Shown: in pieces, positions 44,066 through 54,415 of the stretch | How positions within the stretch are numbered: position 1 is the stretch's first letter | How the letters are laid out: every line of letters starts with the position of its first letter | NCBI GenBank assembly: GCA_015179125.1 | Contig: WHVA01000284.1 | Span: 1 to 64,000, forward strand | Direction: 5' to 3' | From: Gautieria morchelliformis | Taxonomy: Eukaryota; Basidiomycota; Agaricomycetes; Gomphales; Gomphaceae | DNA: 64,000 nucleotides | Notes under the pieces: model-generated | What the model was told of the DNA's origin: nothing | Databases searched by the model: none | What the model saw: only the letters and a program-made list of their open reading frames with translations | Translations under genes and position numbers: made by a program

Positions 44066-44603
44066 TGTAGTAGACAGGAATTATAGGCAGTAGGTTTGGA
44101 CTTGGTGCTCAGAAGAAGACTAGAAATTAATTCACTCTCTCAGTGAATTTAGTTGTCACTGTTAATATTATACACTACCTAGAAATTAATTCACTACAGT
44201 ATTTCTAGGTCAACAAATCGAAAGGAAACAAGACTAATTTACTTGCCTCTCTCAGTGAATTTAGTTGTCACTGAGAGAGGAGGGAAATGTGTCTCATGCG
44301 CATGTACTACTAGCCGGCGCTTTAGCGCCCGTGATGCCACGGTGTGCCATGCTAAGCGCCCGTAGAACGTACCACGGTAGTGAACAGCCGCAGCTCAAAA
44401 AGGAAATTTGTCCACAACCACCCACAAAGGGTCGGTCGGACAGAACATGAAAAGAAGTAGAAATACAGCTTCGAAAAATCAAAGAAAAATTTGACAAATC
44501 ATGGAATGAATGTCAGCATGGTTTCAAGTCAAAATGAAAAGAAATACGAATGGTGGAATCTATTTGGCTTGATTTTGGTGCAGGAGCATACATGCACCCA
44601 ACA
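44066..44603 (-). repeat. Copia solo LTR with ATATG target duplication
   Basis: On the minus strand it starts TGTTGGGTGCATG and ends CTACA; 538 bp. ATATG flanks both sides (44061-44065, 44604-44608). Same family as 3194 and 33679. The 13-bp hairpin is at 44246-44258 and 44268-44280. It lies between the KDZ and RTC4-like genes, so it is younger than that unit. Confidence 0.95.
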
Positions 44604-44750
44604 ATATGAATATATGCATCTTGGCTCGGTGTTTCTTGGCCATCTCGTCGTGTCATTAAGTCATTAAGTATAACCACACGCAGTGCATTCTATTTAACTC
44701 CACTAGTTCAAATGTCTGACAGCGGGCAATGAAACAAACTGGAGGCTTGT

Positions 44751-44936
44751 ACGGGAGGCGAGCGATAGGGCGTGTTATGCTGGGGAGCGTGGGTACAAGT
44801 CAAGAGATGGTCATAAAGGAACATAAGGATGTTATACCAGATTACAGGAGGCGAGCGTTAGGGCGTGTTATGCTGGGGAGCATGTGTACAAGTCGAGAGA
44901 TGGCCATAAAGGAACGTAAGGATGTTATACCAGATT
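44751..44936. repeat. Two-copy 93-bp tandem duplication
   Basis: Copies 44751-44843 and 44844-44936 share GGAGGCGAGCG, TAGGGCGTGTTATGCTGGGG and GGATGTTATACCAGATTA. Because 93 is 31 codons, a plus-strand reading (44729-44938) is open and repeats a 31-residue unit. The right copy overlaps the stop of the RTC4-like gene on the other strand. I do not call it a gene. Confidence 0.85.
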
Positions 44937-47900
44937 AAAAGACAAATCCACAAAAGCAATGACATATCAAAGGCAAAGGGCAAGGAAATGGGACTTCAAT
45001 CAATGACAAGGGACTCCAGAGGATTAGTGATCCCCACGAACCGCTAGCCTGCCATGTGTTCCAGGCACGATTGAAGGTGCAGTCTTGATCAGCCTGGATC
45101 AACAGTATAGCAGTGAGAGGGATCATAACACACGTGAAGAATTCCATGTGAGTGAGTGGTTGGAAAGACTGTGGGTTGAGATAGATGGCGTCCAGCAACA
45201 TGGTAGCCCGATCAAGGGCTGTGGGGCCACCCACCGGAGCGACAGCCGTACGCTCAAGTGGCCGATCTGGGAATAGTGAGAGCAAGGTCATGTTGATATT
45301 TATGATACCCTGGTAGCCATAGCTATTAAATGATTTCAGGGCTTGTCAGTAACAATAATGATAAGATTTTAAGAGGTGGTGCTCACTAGCCGCCATGCTC
45401 CCAACCCATGCGCCTTCGAAGACCATCTAGGCTGCAGAATTTTGTCATTCCATGGCAGGAGATCTGTCGGATGACACTGTCATGACGCGTTTATCTCCCA
45501 TACTTAGAAGCTCAGTTTTCCTATTTTATCACCCCACCTTCGTGTTCGTTCCGATCACCATTGTTATGTTCGGCAACCAACTCTCGCTGTTCGCGCCAAC
45601 TACCATAGCCGCGCCGTCAAACACGCTATCGACGTCCTGAGACTGACTCGGCAGTCATCACTGGGCCTACCACCTCCTCTGCTTGACCCTCTTCCAATGG
45701 TGTCCGAATAGTTGGGTTGTCATGACCTGTGCATTTCCTGCACCTTGGTATCCCCATTTTCCCTTTCACTACTCCTCCTCAGTGTTCACTCGGCTTCGCC
45801 CTCCACCTCGACCTCTCCTCCCCTATGTCACCTCTGTTCGCCCTTCCTTGCATTTCGCCGAATGGCTATTCGCTGCTCGCATCATTCGCCAGCAGGCACA
45901 CCATCAAAAACGATCGATACCATTCACCCGGCATGATGGTCCATCATTAACCCCATCGTCTTCTTAAATCCAACCCCATTGGGTGTTCGTATAGTCAGAG
46001 TATGTTCGCAGGACATCCCCTCCATAGGCCGTGCGGAATCAACCCAGTAGACCAAGAGTCCGTGCAGGGTAGCATGTATGCGGGTCCCAAGACATGGTTT
46101 TGTCCATAAATGCCTTCCCCACCTCTACTCTCCGTCATTTCATGTTTTCCCTCTTCTTACATTCTATTGTATGTTTATTTCATCTATGTTGTATCATGAC
46201 TATCCAACCCTGACTCGTGACGGCCTCTTTCCTATTCACTGATACCTTACGAGTATTCGATATAAGTAGTTTACATTCGCATGTATATTCCCCAGTTCAA
46301 TTATCATACGTCGTCCATCTTGTGCAAACTTGACCTCGCTGTGATCATCATCTTGAGCCTTTCCTTGAAGATCTCTATCTTCAACCGGCCAAGGACTTAG
46401 GCATCACTGGTGAGTTCTCATACTTCATCTTCGTTACCTTAGCCTTCGAACTCCTTTCTGTGCTGTTGGCGAAGGGCTCTGAAGTGGCACCTTCGCCAGC
46501 GAAGGGACCGTCGAAACTTAGAAAGCCCTTCCGCGATATCTTGCATGTTATGTCGTCAAGTGCTGCGAGCTATTTCGCTACGACTGTAGATAGGGCGAGC
46601 CCCGTTCAGGCAACCCTCTTGTTTCGTGAACATTCATCAGTTCACTTATTCGCCGAACGGCATACTTATTCACACAAGTTATTCAGGCATTCGCTGTGTT
46701 CACTAATACACAATATTAACGTCTAAAAACCAATCTTGACAGACACGTCGGAATAGCCAGTTACATTGCGGTTTCACAACCGCACGAGCCAGTTCAGGTT
46801 GAAGAGATCGCACATGGCTGTCCAGGAGCGTATAATCGATGTCAATGGGTGAAGGCCAGGATTCACCGTCAGCATCGCTGGCCACCTGTGTCTCCCGGAC
46901 ATGGCAACCGCAGAACTCTACACGAAGTTTCCAACCACGGCCTGGGTGATGATGACCGGAGATCACGCCATCATTAGAAGCCGATACATAACTATTAGAG
47001 GGATGAAGGAGCTCTTCCAGCAGTGAATGCAGTTGAGGTGAGAGAACATCAGGCAAGGGGAGGCCACAAAATACGCAATCAGTTGCAGTTGGACTTGGCC
47101 GTTCCAAGGAGGGAGGGCGATGACCCCTGCCATTGCCCCCACTACCCTCAGTATCTGTGTTTTCATCCCTGGGGTGATCGTGATCATTCTTGTCAGATGC
47201 AGCAGAATCGGACTCTTCGTCCTGATGCATGGGCGGTTCCACACCATCGTGATGGTATGTATGCAGGAACCGGGGCCAAAGGCCCAAGGGTGTCTTCCCA
47301 TAGGCAATGAAACGGCTCTTCAACTTGGGCGAGATCTGTTCGTTCCAGAGGTTGCGGTTGGATTTGAAGGTTGAATGAACCATCGGCTGTCCGTAAAATT
47401 CTTGGTAGATTTCCTTGATCGTTCCACGCCCTTGGTGATGACCATTCTGGATATACTCTAGGCCTTCCGCAACTTCTGAGACATGATACTGCATAGGCCA
47501 AACCCTGGAGCGCACCACCTCCTTGCCCTTGGTCCGGCATGCCTTCTTAAGACCACCCACCTGACGAGAGAGCCGCTTTCGCTTCAGAGATTTTGTCGAT
47601 GGGGGACAAGGTGAGTGAGCCGAACTTGAAGGGCTCTGAGCTGACCAAGAACCTGCTGGAGTGGCCGTCGGTGTGGAAACGGGTGTAGAAAGAACGGGTG
47701 TAGAAAGCAACGGTGGGGTCGGAGGAACCGGCAGGACGTATTCTTCTCCTGTCCGTGTCCATTTGCCAACATGAGGCTGAAGAGCAAGTTCGGCTGCCAG
47801 GCCGGGACAACTGTCGTTGGAAATGGAAGACGTAGAATCGAGTATCACCTTGTAAAGTAGTCGTTGATCCTCGCTGACACGACGTGAGGTTGAAAGGGAA

Positions 47901-48981
47901 TGCAGCTCCCATTGACGATCGCTAGGATTCCACGTCTCAAGGTGAGCCATCTCATCCAATTTGAGGAAAGCGATAACCTGTGATGCGGACGAAAGGACAA
48001 ATATGGGAAAGGTCAGTACATAAACAGGAAATATTCTGGCATCTTCGCCTCCCTAGGGATAGATCAGTTCTATGTCAATATACAAGAGGGTATGGAATAC
48101 ATACCCCTAGCCAAATATACAGCCTCACTGAGCGATGTTGCGTCAGTTTCAACAATTGTTTTTCAACCTTTTGTGTATTGTCCTTGGATGTCCTGTCTTC
48201 TGCAAGTGCTGCACGGCGGAGCCATACCGGTCCAACGCTTTGGGATTTCAGATGGCTGTAAAGTTCATGTGGGGCCATTTCAGTTGACACCGGTGCTACA
48301 GTGGGTTGCTGCAACGGTCCCGCAGCCTCGCCGTGTGATGCAGAGGATATGGCGTACATCTTGCTCTGGTGATGTGCACCGCACTCTGCACGACTCTTCC
48401 CCTGCTTCTCTGCATCTTCGCATTCTCTCCGGCAGCATCCTGAACATCTACGGAATCGACAATTCTGGGCGCCGCGTGCTGTCTTACCACTGGGCTTCAG
48501 AAGACAATAAAATCCAGCACATAAGAATGCCCCCTTGGTAGATGTAACTGGTGGGTCGTATTCTGTAGTGGGTAAAGGACACGGAGGAGGCCTAGCGGAC
48601 ATAGCGGCAATAGCAGGAGCAGAAGCCATGGGGATTGCAGGAATATGGGGAAGAGGAATGGTACCTGGAGGGGGTGCGGAAGCAGCCTGTGCAGGAGGAG
48701 CATGGGGGGCATATAGGTTATAGTATTGTGCCATCTGGAGTGCATAGTCATAAACAGGGAAAGCGTTAGTATGGAAAATCGTCCTGTTGCATGTGCGATT
48801 AGAACACTGGAAACTGTGTTTAATACTTGCACTGTCTTGGCGATGATATACGTACCTGTTGCATAATCCTACCCTGGTTCACCGGTGTAGACGTGCCCTT
48901 GCATGCCGCAAAAGGCTGAACCACGCAGCCACAAGTAGCGCAAGAGATAACACGAATTGGGATTGGTGGAGGAGCGTCCAT
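44935..48981 (-). CDS. Zinc-cluster protein with RTC4-like domain, interrupted by a solo LTR
   Basis: Exons 48856-48981, 48105-48806, 45387-48052 and 44935-45322, with GT-AG introns of 49, 52 and 64 nt. Leaving aside the LTR at 45478-46741 and one copy of its 5-bp duplication, the exons sum to 2,613 nt, exactly 871 codons. N-terminal Cys motifs: CATCGCVVQPFAACKG, CSNRTCNRTIFHTNAF, then CRFRRCSGCCRRECEDAEKQ with a following H. A Ser/Pro-rich linker with KRKRLSR follows. The C-terminal part has CVFCGLPLPDVLSPQLHSLL, EFCGCHVRET, WPSPIDIDYTLLDSHV, LFRRV, GGYYGYQGI and LSLFPDR, the pattern of the RTC4-like domain (RTC4 is known from yeast telomere-capping genetics). Such genes are multi-copy in agaricomycetes; the role here is unknown. 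Apart from the LTR the frame is open, so the disruption looks recent. Confidence 0.78.
45478..46741 (+). repeat. L-family solo LTR with GACAC target duplication
   Basis: It runs from TGTCATGACGCGTTT to CCAATCTTGACA, 1,264 bp, flanked by GACAC (45473-45477, 46742-46746). It is the only clearly complete and cleanly bounded L copy and is the reference for the fragments at 26.4, 33.4, 37.6 and 50.3 kb. It lies within coding sequence of the RTC4-like gene. Confidence 0.95.
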
Positions 48982-49589
48982 AGTCAGATTAACGGTCTGG
49001 TGACCGGGAAAAGAGAAGGAGTATAGTCGTAAAATGTAGTTACAAGTGGAACATATAACGGTGGTAAACTAACAAGAAGCGGAGTTGTTAGGTTAGCAGT
49101 CTGCAATGCAATATAGAAAATACAACTTACAAGTGTCACTATCAATGGCAGTGATACACACTGTAAGAAGGGGCTTTTGAACCGCACCCTATGTTTGACA
49201 TAGAAGGAGTTACGAAAGCTGAGCATTGAGTATGCAGTGATGAGCCGGAGAGACATCAGACGATCAGGACGACTGGTGAGGACCACGTACTACTCACCTG
49301 GACTGGCTAACCTCACGTTTATATAGCATGCTGCTCATTGCCTCGAGGCTCGAACGTAAGGTGGCAGCAGGCAGACAGGCAGGCAGGGCTCCGACAATTC
49401 CGATACACCTGGCATTGTACAGTATGTAAAATATTTCTCATAAGTATAGTAATTTTTAGTAAATTTTATAACACTTTTATGACTTAAATTGATCTGAGAC
49501 ATTAGCTATGGACATGTTGTGGACGTGAACTACTTCCATGTCTAAGACACTGGGTGGCGGGTGACCACTCAGGCCGGCAGGATTGGTAA
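48982..49589 (-). promoter_or_regulatory. Upstream region of the RTC4-like gene
   Basis: TATATAAA (minus strand, about 49325-49318) lies some 340 bp before the ATG at 48981 and is the best promoter candidate. Between them are AC-rich and TA-rich sequence and an open stretch (48984-49286) that I regard as untranslated leader. The rest up to the right inverted end is unremarkable. Confidence 0.4.
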
Positions 49590-49889
49590 TGGCCGTTTGG
49601 CCATGGCCTTTCTCCCCGCAGCTGCCTATTCCTCGCTCAAGTTCGGGTTCACGCGCGTCGGAGTTTGAATAAGCAGAGTTGTGGATACATGTGGATTCAT
49701 AACTCTGCTGCAACAGAATAGAAGTGTTTTGAGCCAAAGACTTCATTAAAAATGGCAAAAAAATGGTAGGAAATCAGAGGAAGTTTAAATAGTTCATCCC
49801 CAATGATAGCAATACCTGTATGCTATATTTTAAGGCCACTATATCGAAAATACATGGAAGTTCTCCTATTTGACCGGCAAAGCAGGATC

Positions 49890-50335
49890 CCATACAGCTG
49901 TTTCGAAGAGCTATCAAGCTGCTCTCAGTGTTATAGCCCTTTTTGAGGACTTCATTGCACAGCATTTCACGCAGTGCCGACATGAACCGTCTCCGGAACA
50001 TGTAGTCATCTGGCGGCTGTATCATACGCGCCACATAGTTTGTAAGCTCATTTAGCATCTCCTGAATGGTTTTCGTGCCCTGCATGACCGCATCAAATTT
50101 ATTCAACGTGTGGTGGTACGTCAGTGTGTGCAGGAACCTCTTTTGCAGGCCCTGCATCACTGTTTCCAGGGTCCAATTGCAGACCTGGCGGTCGAAACAT
50201 TTCAAGTTTTGGAGGAACCACTCCTGGGCTTCACCAGTCAGGTGAGTGCCCACGTAGCTGACCTGCATGTCTATGCTGGTTGGCTCTAGGAGGCAGTTCA
50301 TTTTCAGCCATCGTAGGATGGCTGTGATGAAGACT
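49890..50335 (-). mobile_element. Gypsy G1 gag fragment (fossil)
   Basis: AILRWLKMNCLLEPTSIDMQ, LTGEAQEWFLQNL, MQGLQKRFLHTLTYHHTLNK and MLCNEVLKKGYNTESS match the gag at 1240-1650, here on the minus strand. An L-family LTR adjoins its 5' side. Its left end fades near 49890. Together with 51.6-53.2 kb it may be one element split by the L insertion. Confidence 0.8.
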
Positions 50336-51569
50336 TCAGTGAACACAGCGAATGCCCGAATAACTTGTGCGAAGAGGTATGCTGTTTGGCGAATAAGGTG
50401 AACCAATGAGTGTTCAAAAGGTAAGAGGGTTGCCCGAACGGGGCTTGCCCTATCTACAGTCATAGCGAAGTAGCCCCTAACACTTGACGATGTAATGTGC
50501 AAGGTGTCACGGAAAGGTTGTTTAAGTAGCAACCATCCTTTCGCTGGCGAAGGCACTCCTTCGGAGCCCTTCGCTGACAGCGCAGATAACAGTACGAAGA
50601 CTAAGGTAATGAAGGTTAAATACGAAAAGTCACCAGTGGTGCTTAAGTCCTCCTCTGGTCGAAGATAGAAATCTATAGGAGAGGGCTCAAGACGATGATC
50701 ACAGTGAGGTCAAGTTTTGCACAAGATAGACATATGATAATTGAACTAGGGGATATACATGCAAATGTAAACTACTTATATCGAATGCTCGTATGATAGC
50801 AGCAAATAGGAAAGAGGCCGTCATGAGTCAGGGCTGGATAGGGGTGCGCAGTCAGGATACAAAATAGGTGAAACACATATACAATAGAAAGAAGGAGGAG
50901 TGCGAATGTGAAACGATGGGGAGGAAAGTGGACGAAGGCACCTATGTACGAAAACACGCTTTGAGACCTGCATATATGTTACCCTGCATGGACTCTTCGC
51001 CTGCTGGGCTGATCCCACATGACCTACGGTTAGGATGTCCCACGAATGCATTCTGGACATATGAACACCTAAAGGGGTTGCATCGGGAAGATGATGGGGC
51101 TAGTGATCAACCATCACACTGGGTAAAGGATGTTCGATCATGTTTGATGGCATGCCTGCTGGTGAATGATGCAAGCAGTGAATGGTCATTCAGCAAATGT
51201 GGCGAAGGGTGAATGGAGCGATCATAGAGGAGGCGTGGTCGGAGGGCACAGCGAAGGTTAGCAAACATGGAGGAGGAGTGGTGAAAGGGAAAACTGGGGT
51301 AGCTGGGTACAAAGAATATATGAGTCGTGACAATCTGGCCATAGGAACATCCAAAGGGGGTTGATCCAGGGAGGTAATAGGACCAGTGATGAACCATCAA
51401 GCTGGTCGAAGGACGTCAATAGTGTTTTGATGGTGTGGCTATGGCGAATGATGTGAGTAGCGAAAATCGTTTGGCAAACTCGGTGGAGGGCGATTGGAGA
51501 AAACGTAGAGGTGGAGTGATGAAGGGGAGGACAGAGTTACTGGGTAGAAGGCATAAACGTGTCATGACA
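50336..51569 (-). repeat. L-family LTR, nearly full length
   Basis: On the minus strand it begins TGTCATGACACG (51569) and follows the L sequence; the last 40 bp at the 3' end is missing at 50336. It separates gag (left) from leader sequence (right) of G1. Confidence 0.8.
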
Positions 51570-53185
51570 CTTCCCCCACAGACAGCCATAAGACGGTCCA
51601 ACAGATCGTCAGAGAACAGGTTGCCTCAGAGCCAGACTCTGAGGCAACGACAGAGAGCTTGGAGCTCAAAGCCGCGCACTGGCAGCGGAAGGAGGCCCCA
51701 GCCATGCGCCGTCATACATGAGCCCTCGAACTGCTAGCGAAGAATGCCGAGGAAGCAGTGGCCCCAGAGCCATGCCACTCAGCAGCCCAACAAGCAGCTC
51801 ACACGCGCCGTGCAGGATGCACAACAAGCACGCACAGCCTACAACAGCAGGCTGCGCATCCGCAACATGGGGCTGACGGGGGACACCAGGCACAGAACAC
51901 CCCCGGATCTGAGAGCACAAAATGCTCCTGATCCCGAGCCCAACCTGGGCCCGGGGCCCACTAGGGCATACAACAGCCTGCCCCGCGCAGCGTCACAGCC
52001 GTGCGAATGATCCATGGCCCTGTTTGACCGGGGCGGCTGGCGGTGGCATTTGCTGCCAGTCCAGTTCTTTCGCTGTGGGTCTTCCACGTCATGGCCATGT
52101 TCGCTGGCTGTGGACTGTCACGAGCGTTGACGTGGCATCCTGTGTCCCTGTGTGAGCAGATGGCCGTCTGGACATCCTCCAGCGTGGCAGCGTCCCGTTG
52201 CCTGATCTCCTCGATCTGGTGGAGTTCCTTGCCAAAATCCATGAGGGCAGTGGCAATGTTATCAAGCTGCAATGCGATATGCTCGTGCTTGTGGCCCGTG
52301 AGGGCGTTCCGGTGCAATGCATCCTGCACCTGTTTGGTCATTGCCTCAGCCATCTCATTGTTGATGGCGTGTGTCCTTGAGCTCTTGCAACTTGAGCTCG
52401 GGTATTCTGAGCCCTGACCATCGTCTGGGGCTCATCTTTTTTGTCTTAGTCCTCCTTCGGGGACGATAGTCATTGCTCGACTTCATGAGCGGCGGTTCAA
52501 GTCTTGCTTTGTGCCCGTCTCAACAGTGATGCTCTGCCGTCTGACGACGGCGAGATTTCTCTGCCCTTTCCTTTGTCTCTGGGCAGAGGGGATTGGGGTG
52601 GCGGTGCTGGTCTGTCACCTGGCAGTGTCTCATCCTCGACCACACTCGACAAGATGTGGTCGGGGTTTTCCTCGTCCTCAATTGGGGGGACGAGGGCGGT
52701 GAGATCTACGATCTCTCCGTCTTCTGGCATCCTGGACTCTTGGTCCAGGGTAGCATCAGCCATCATGTCGCTGGGCTGCGCCTGGGGTGTGGACCGCGAG
52801 CTCATGGCTCGCATCCGTCTTTGACTGCTTGGAATCATCACGCTCGCAGCCGACAGTAGAGGGTCTACTGGAGGGTCTCAATGATGTTTAGTTGTTGACG
52901 TAGCGATCTTTTTCAAGATTGCTCTGAATCCACAATCAGTTGGTCACGTGGCGATCAACCGCAGGATAGTTCAAAAAGGTGTAAAGATGAGAATTTTAAG
53001 CCTTTTGTCACAAGGGAACAACAGAACTTGACCAACCAATGTGTGGTATTCTGAATGCTATGTAGTGACAGTGTAAGGTAAGATGCAATGGGAACCGCTG
53101 GCCGGTTCCCACGCATGAACTGTACAGTGGGTCCCTCAGGGGCCCACTGGTATTAGGTAATAACTATGTGCATAGGTTATTTACA
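51570..53185 (-). mobile_element. Gypsy G1 fossil: 5' LTR and leader ORF, partly inverted
   Basis: A 206-bp LTR (52980-53185, minus; TGTAAATA to CTTTACA) is followed leftwards by a leader and an acidic N-terminal coding region (52841-52497; DGEIVDLTALVPPIEDE). A coiled-coil part comes next (52353-51961; LDNIATALMDFGKELHQIEE), matching 208-558 of the window-start element. The next block (51580-51910; ELKAAHWQRKEAP) matches 690-930 but lies on the plus strand, so an internal inversion has occurred. Broken. Confidence 0.75.
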
Positions 53186-53864
53186 GCCAGCTAGGGTTGC
53201 CCTTACAGCTGCACCTTGGCTTGATTGATGATCCCATATGGACCACAAATCCCAAGGGCTTCCTTAAGCTTGACAACCCAAGTTATGTTCCTGTGGCTCA
53301 AGACCTCTACTTCACATTCTCCAGTACAAACATGATCACATCCTCTCAGGCTACTTTTGTAACTACTCAGAGACCAGAAGATAGTGCCCCATACTCTGCG
53401 CTACATCCAGGACATGCAGAGCTTCCAAGGCTACAATGATGTGGCACCATACAATGACCACACACCCTAAGCAGTCTCACCCATGCCGCATGATCTACAC
53501 TGACATTCACACTGTGGGCTCTCATACAACACCTGTCAGGGGAACCCCCCCCTGAATCCATTTCTGAGCTTGGCTTCAGCCCTGGCCTGAGGTCCAGGTC
53601 CGACCCAAGTGCATCCCAAGGGCAGAGCCGAGTTCCTGAGCCCCAGCTTCAGCAGTGATCCCAGAGTGGCATCATGGGCATATGCAGAGTCGCGTGTGTT
53701 AGGCAGTGGCCATGGAGCCTTGGACTTACATCAGGAGTGGAGTGGGCATCCTTGATTTCAATCAGGGGCATAAGGTATATAGGTAGCTCACTGGCAGCAG
53801 AGATCCACAGTCTAATACCCTATTTACCCACATTGCCCCTAAGGTAATGTGCACTGCTGGCATG
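53186..53864. other. Unassigned stretch
   Basis: A plus-strand open stretch at 53197-53439 (80 residues) has no recognised family. The rest is GC-balanced and without motif support. It is bounded on both sides by G1 LTR material. Confidence 0.4.
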
Positions 53865-54015
53865 CTTAGTTAATACCAGTGGGTCCTTGTGGACCCACTG
53901 TATAGTTCTTGCATGGGAACTGCTGCGCGATTCCCCATCTTACCTTTACCTTACACTGTCACTACATAACACCCAGAATTACCACATATTTGGTCAAGTT
54001 CTGTTGCCCTTGTTG
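53865..54015 (+). repeat. G1 LTR fragment
   Basis: CAGTGGGTCC and GGACCCACTG form a 10-bp hairpin around TTGT (53880-53903), followed by TGTATAGTTCTTGCATGGGA and TCAAGTTCTGTTGCC, as in the LTR at 37393-37624. Both ends are lost. Confidence 0.75.
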
Positions 54016-54249
54016 ATTGTTTTTTGGATTTGTGAGTGGTGTCGAGTCATCGGCATATCAAGTTGCCAAGCCGTGACTGACAAATACAGTAGTTTACATG
54101 TATTTGTCCCATCCGTTTGTAACCCGCCACAACACCAAGTCGGTGCTGTCCCCTTCCCTTGCGTCCTCTCTCCCCGAAATTCCAACAGCCCTTGCGATAC
54201 AAGGTTCTAAGACCACATCTTTTACACCTTTTTGAACTTCCTGCAGCTG

Positions 54250-54415
54250 TTTTCCCATTGAACAACTGATGAATCATGTACTTGAGTGTATCTCCAAAGG
54301 GGCCAACCATAAGCGCCAGACCATCCCAAGACACCAATATTGCATCATTGCCACACCATTCAACCTGGCATACCTTTCCATCCACAGGCTGGGAGTTTGT
54401 ATTGAACTCTCCAAG
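54250..54415 (-). pseudogene. Fragment of a VPS16-like gene
   Basis: Minus-strand reading gives LGEFNTNSQPVDGKVCQVEW followed by CGNDAILVSWDGLALMVGPF and GDTLKY. This is the N-terminal beta-propeller segment of VPS16, a core subunit of the HOPS/CORVET vacuolar tethering complexes (WCGNDA and VGPFGD are typical). Only about 55 residues survive, and it abuts a 5'-truncated Copia element exactly where its own match ends. It is either a relic of the original locus or a piece brought in by rearrangement. Confidence 0.7.

Larger units (their letters stand above)
40922..49620. mobile_element. Candidate KDZ-type DNA transposon carrying an RTC4-like gene
   Basis: A 31-bp sequence at 40922-40952 and an inverted copy at 49590-49620 match at 26 of 31 positions; both read TGCGGGGAG inward, then a GGCC-rich palindrome containing TGGCCAAA. 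Between them are a KDZ-type transposase gene (+) and a zinc-cluster/RTC4-like gene (-), tail to tail. Two later solo LTRs add about 1.8 kb, so the original unit would be about 6.9 kb. No target duplication was visible next to these ends. The true termini may therefore lie elsewhere, or the similarity may be coincidental palindromes. Confidence 0.4.

Noticed and set aside
53197-53439. 80-residue plus-strand open stretch as a gene
   Set aside because: No family, no splice support, and it sits between LTR fragments.
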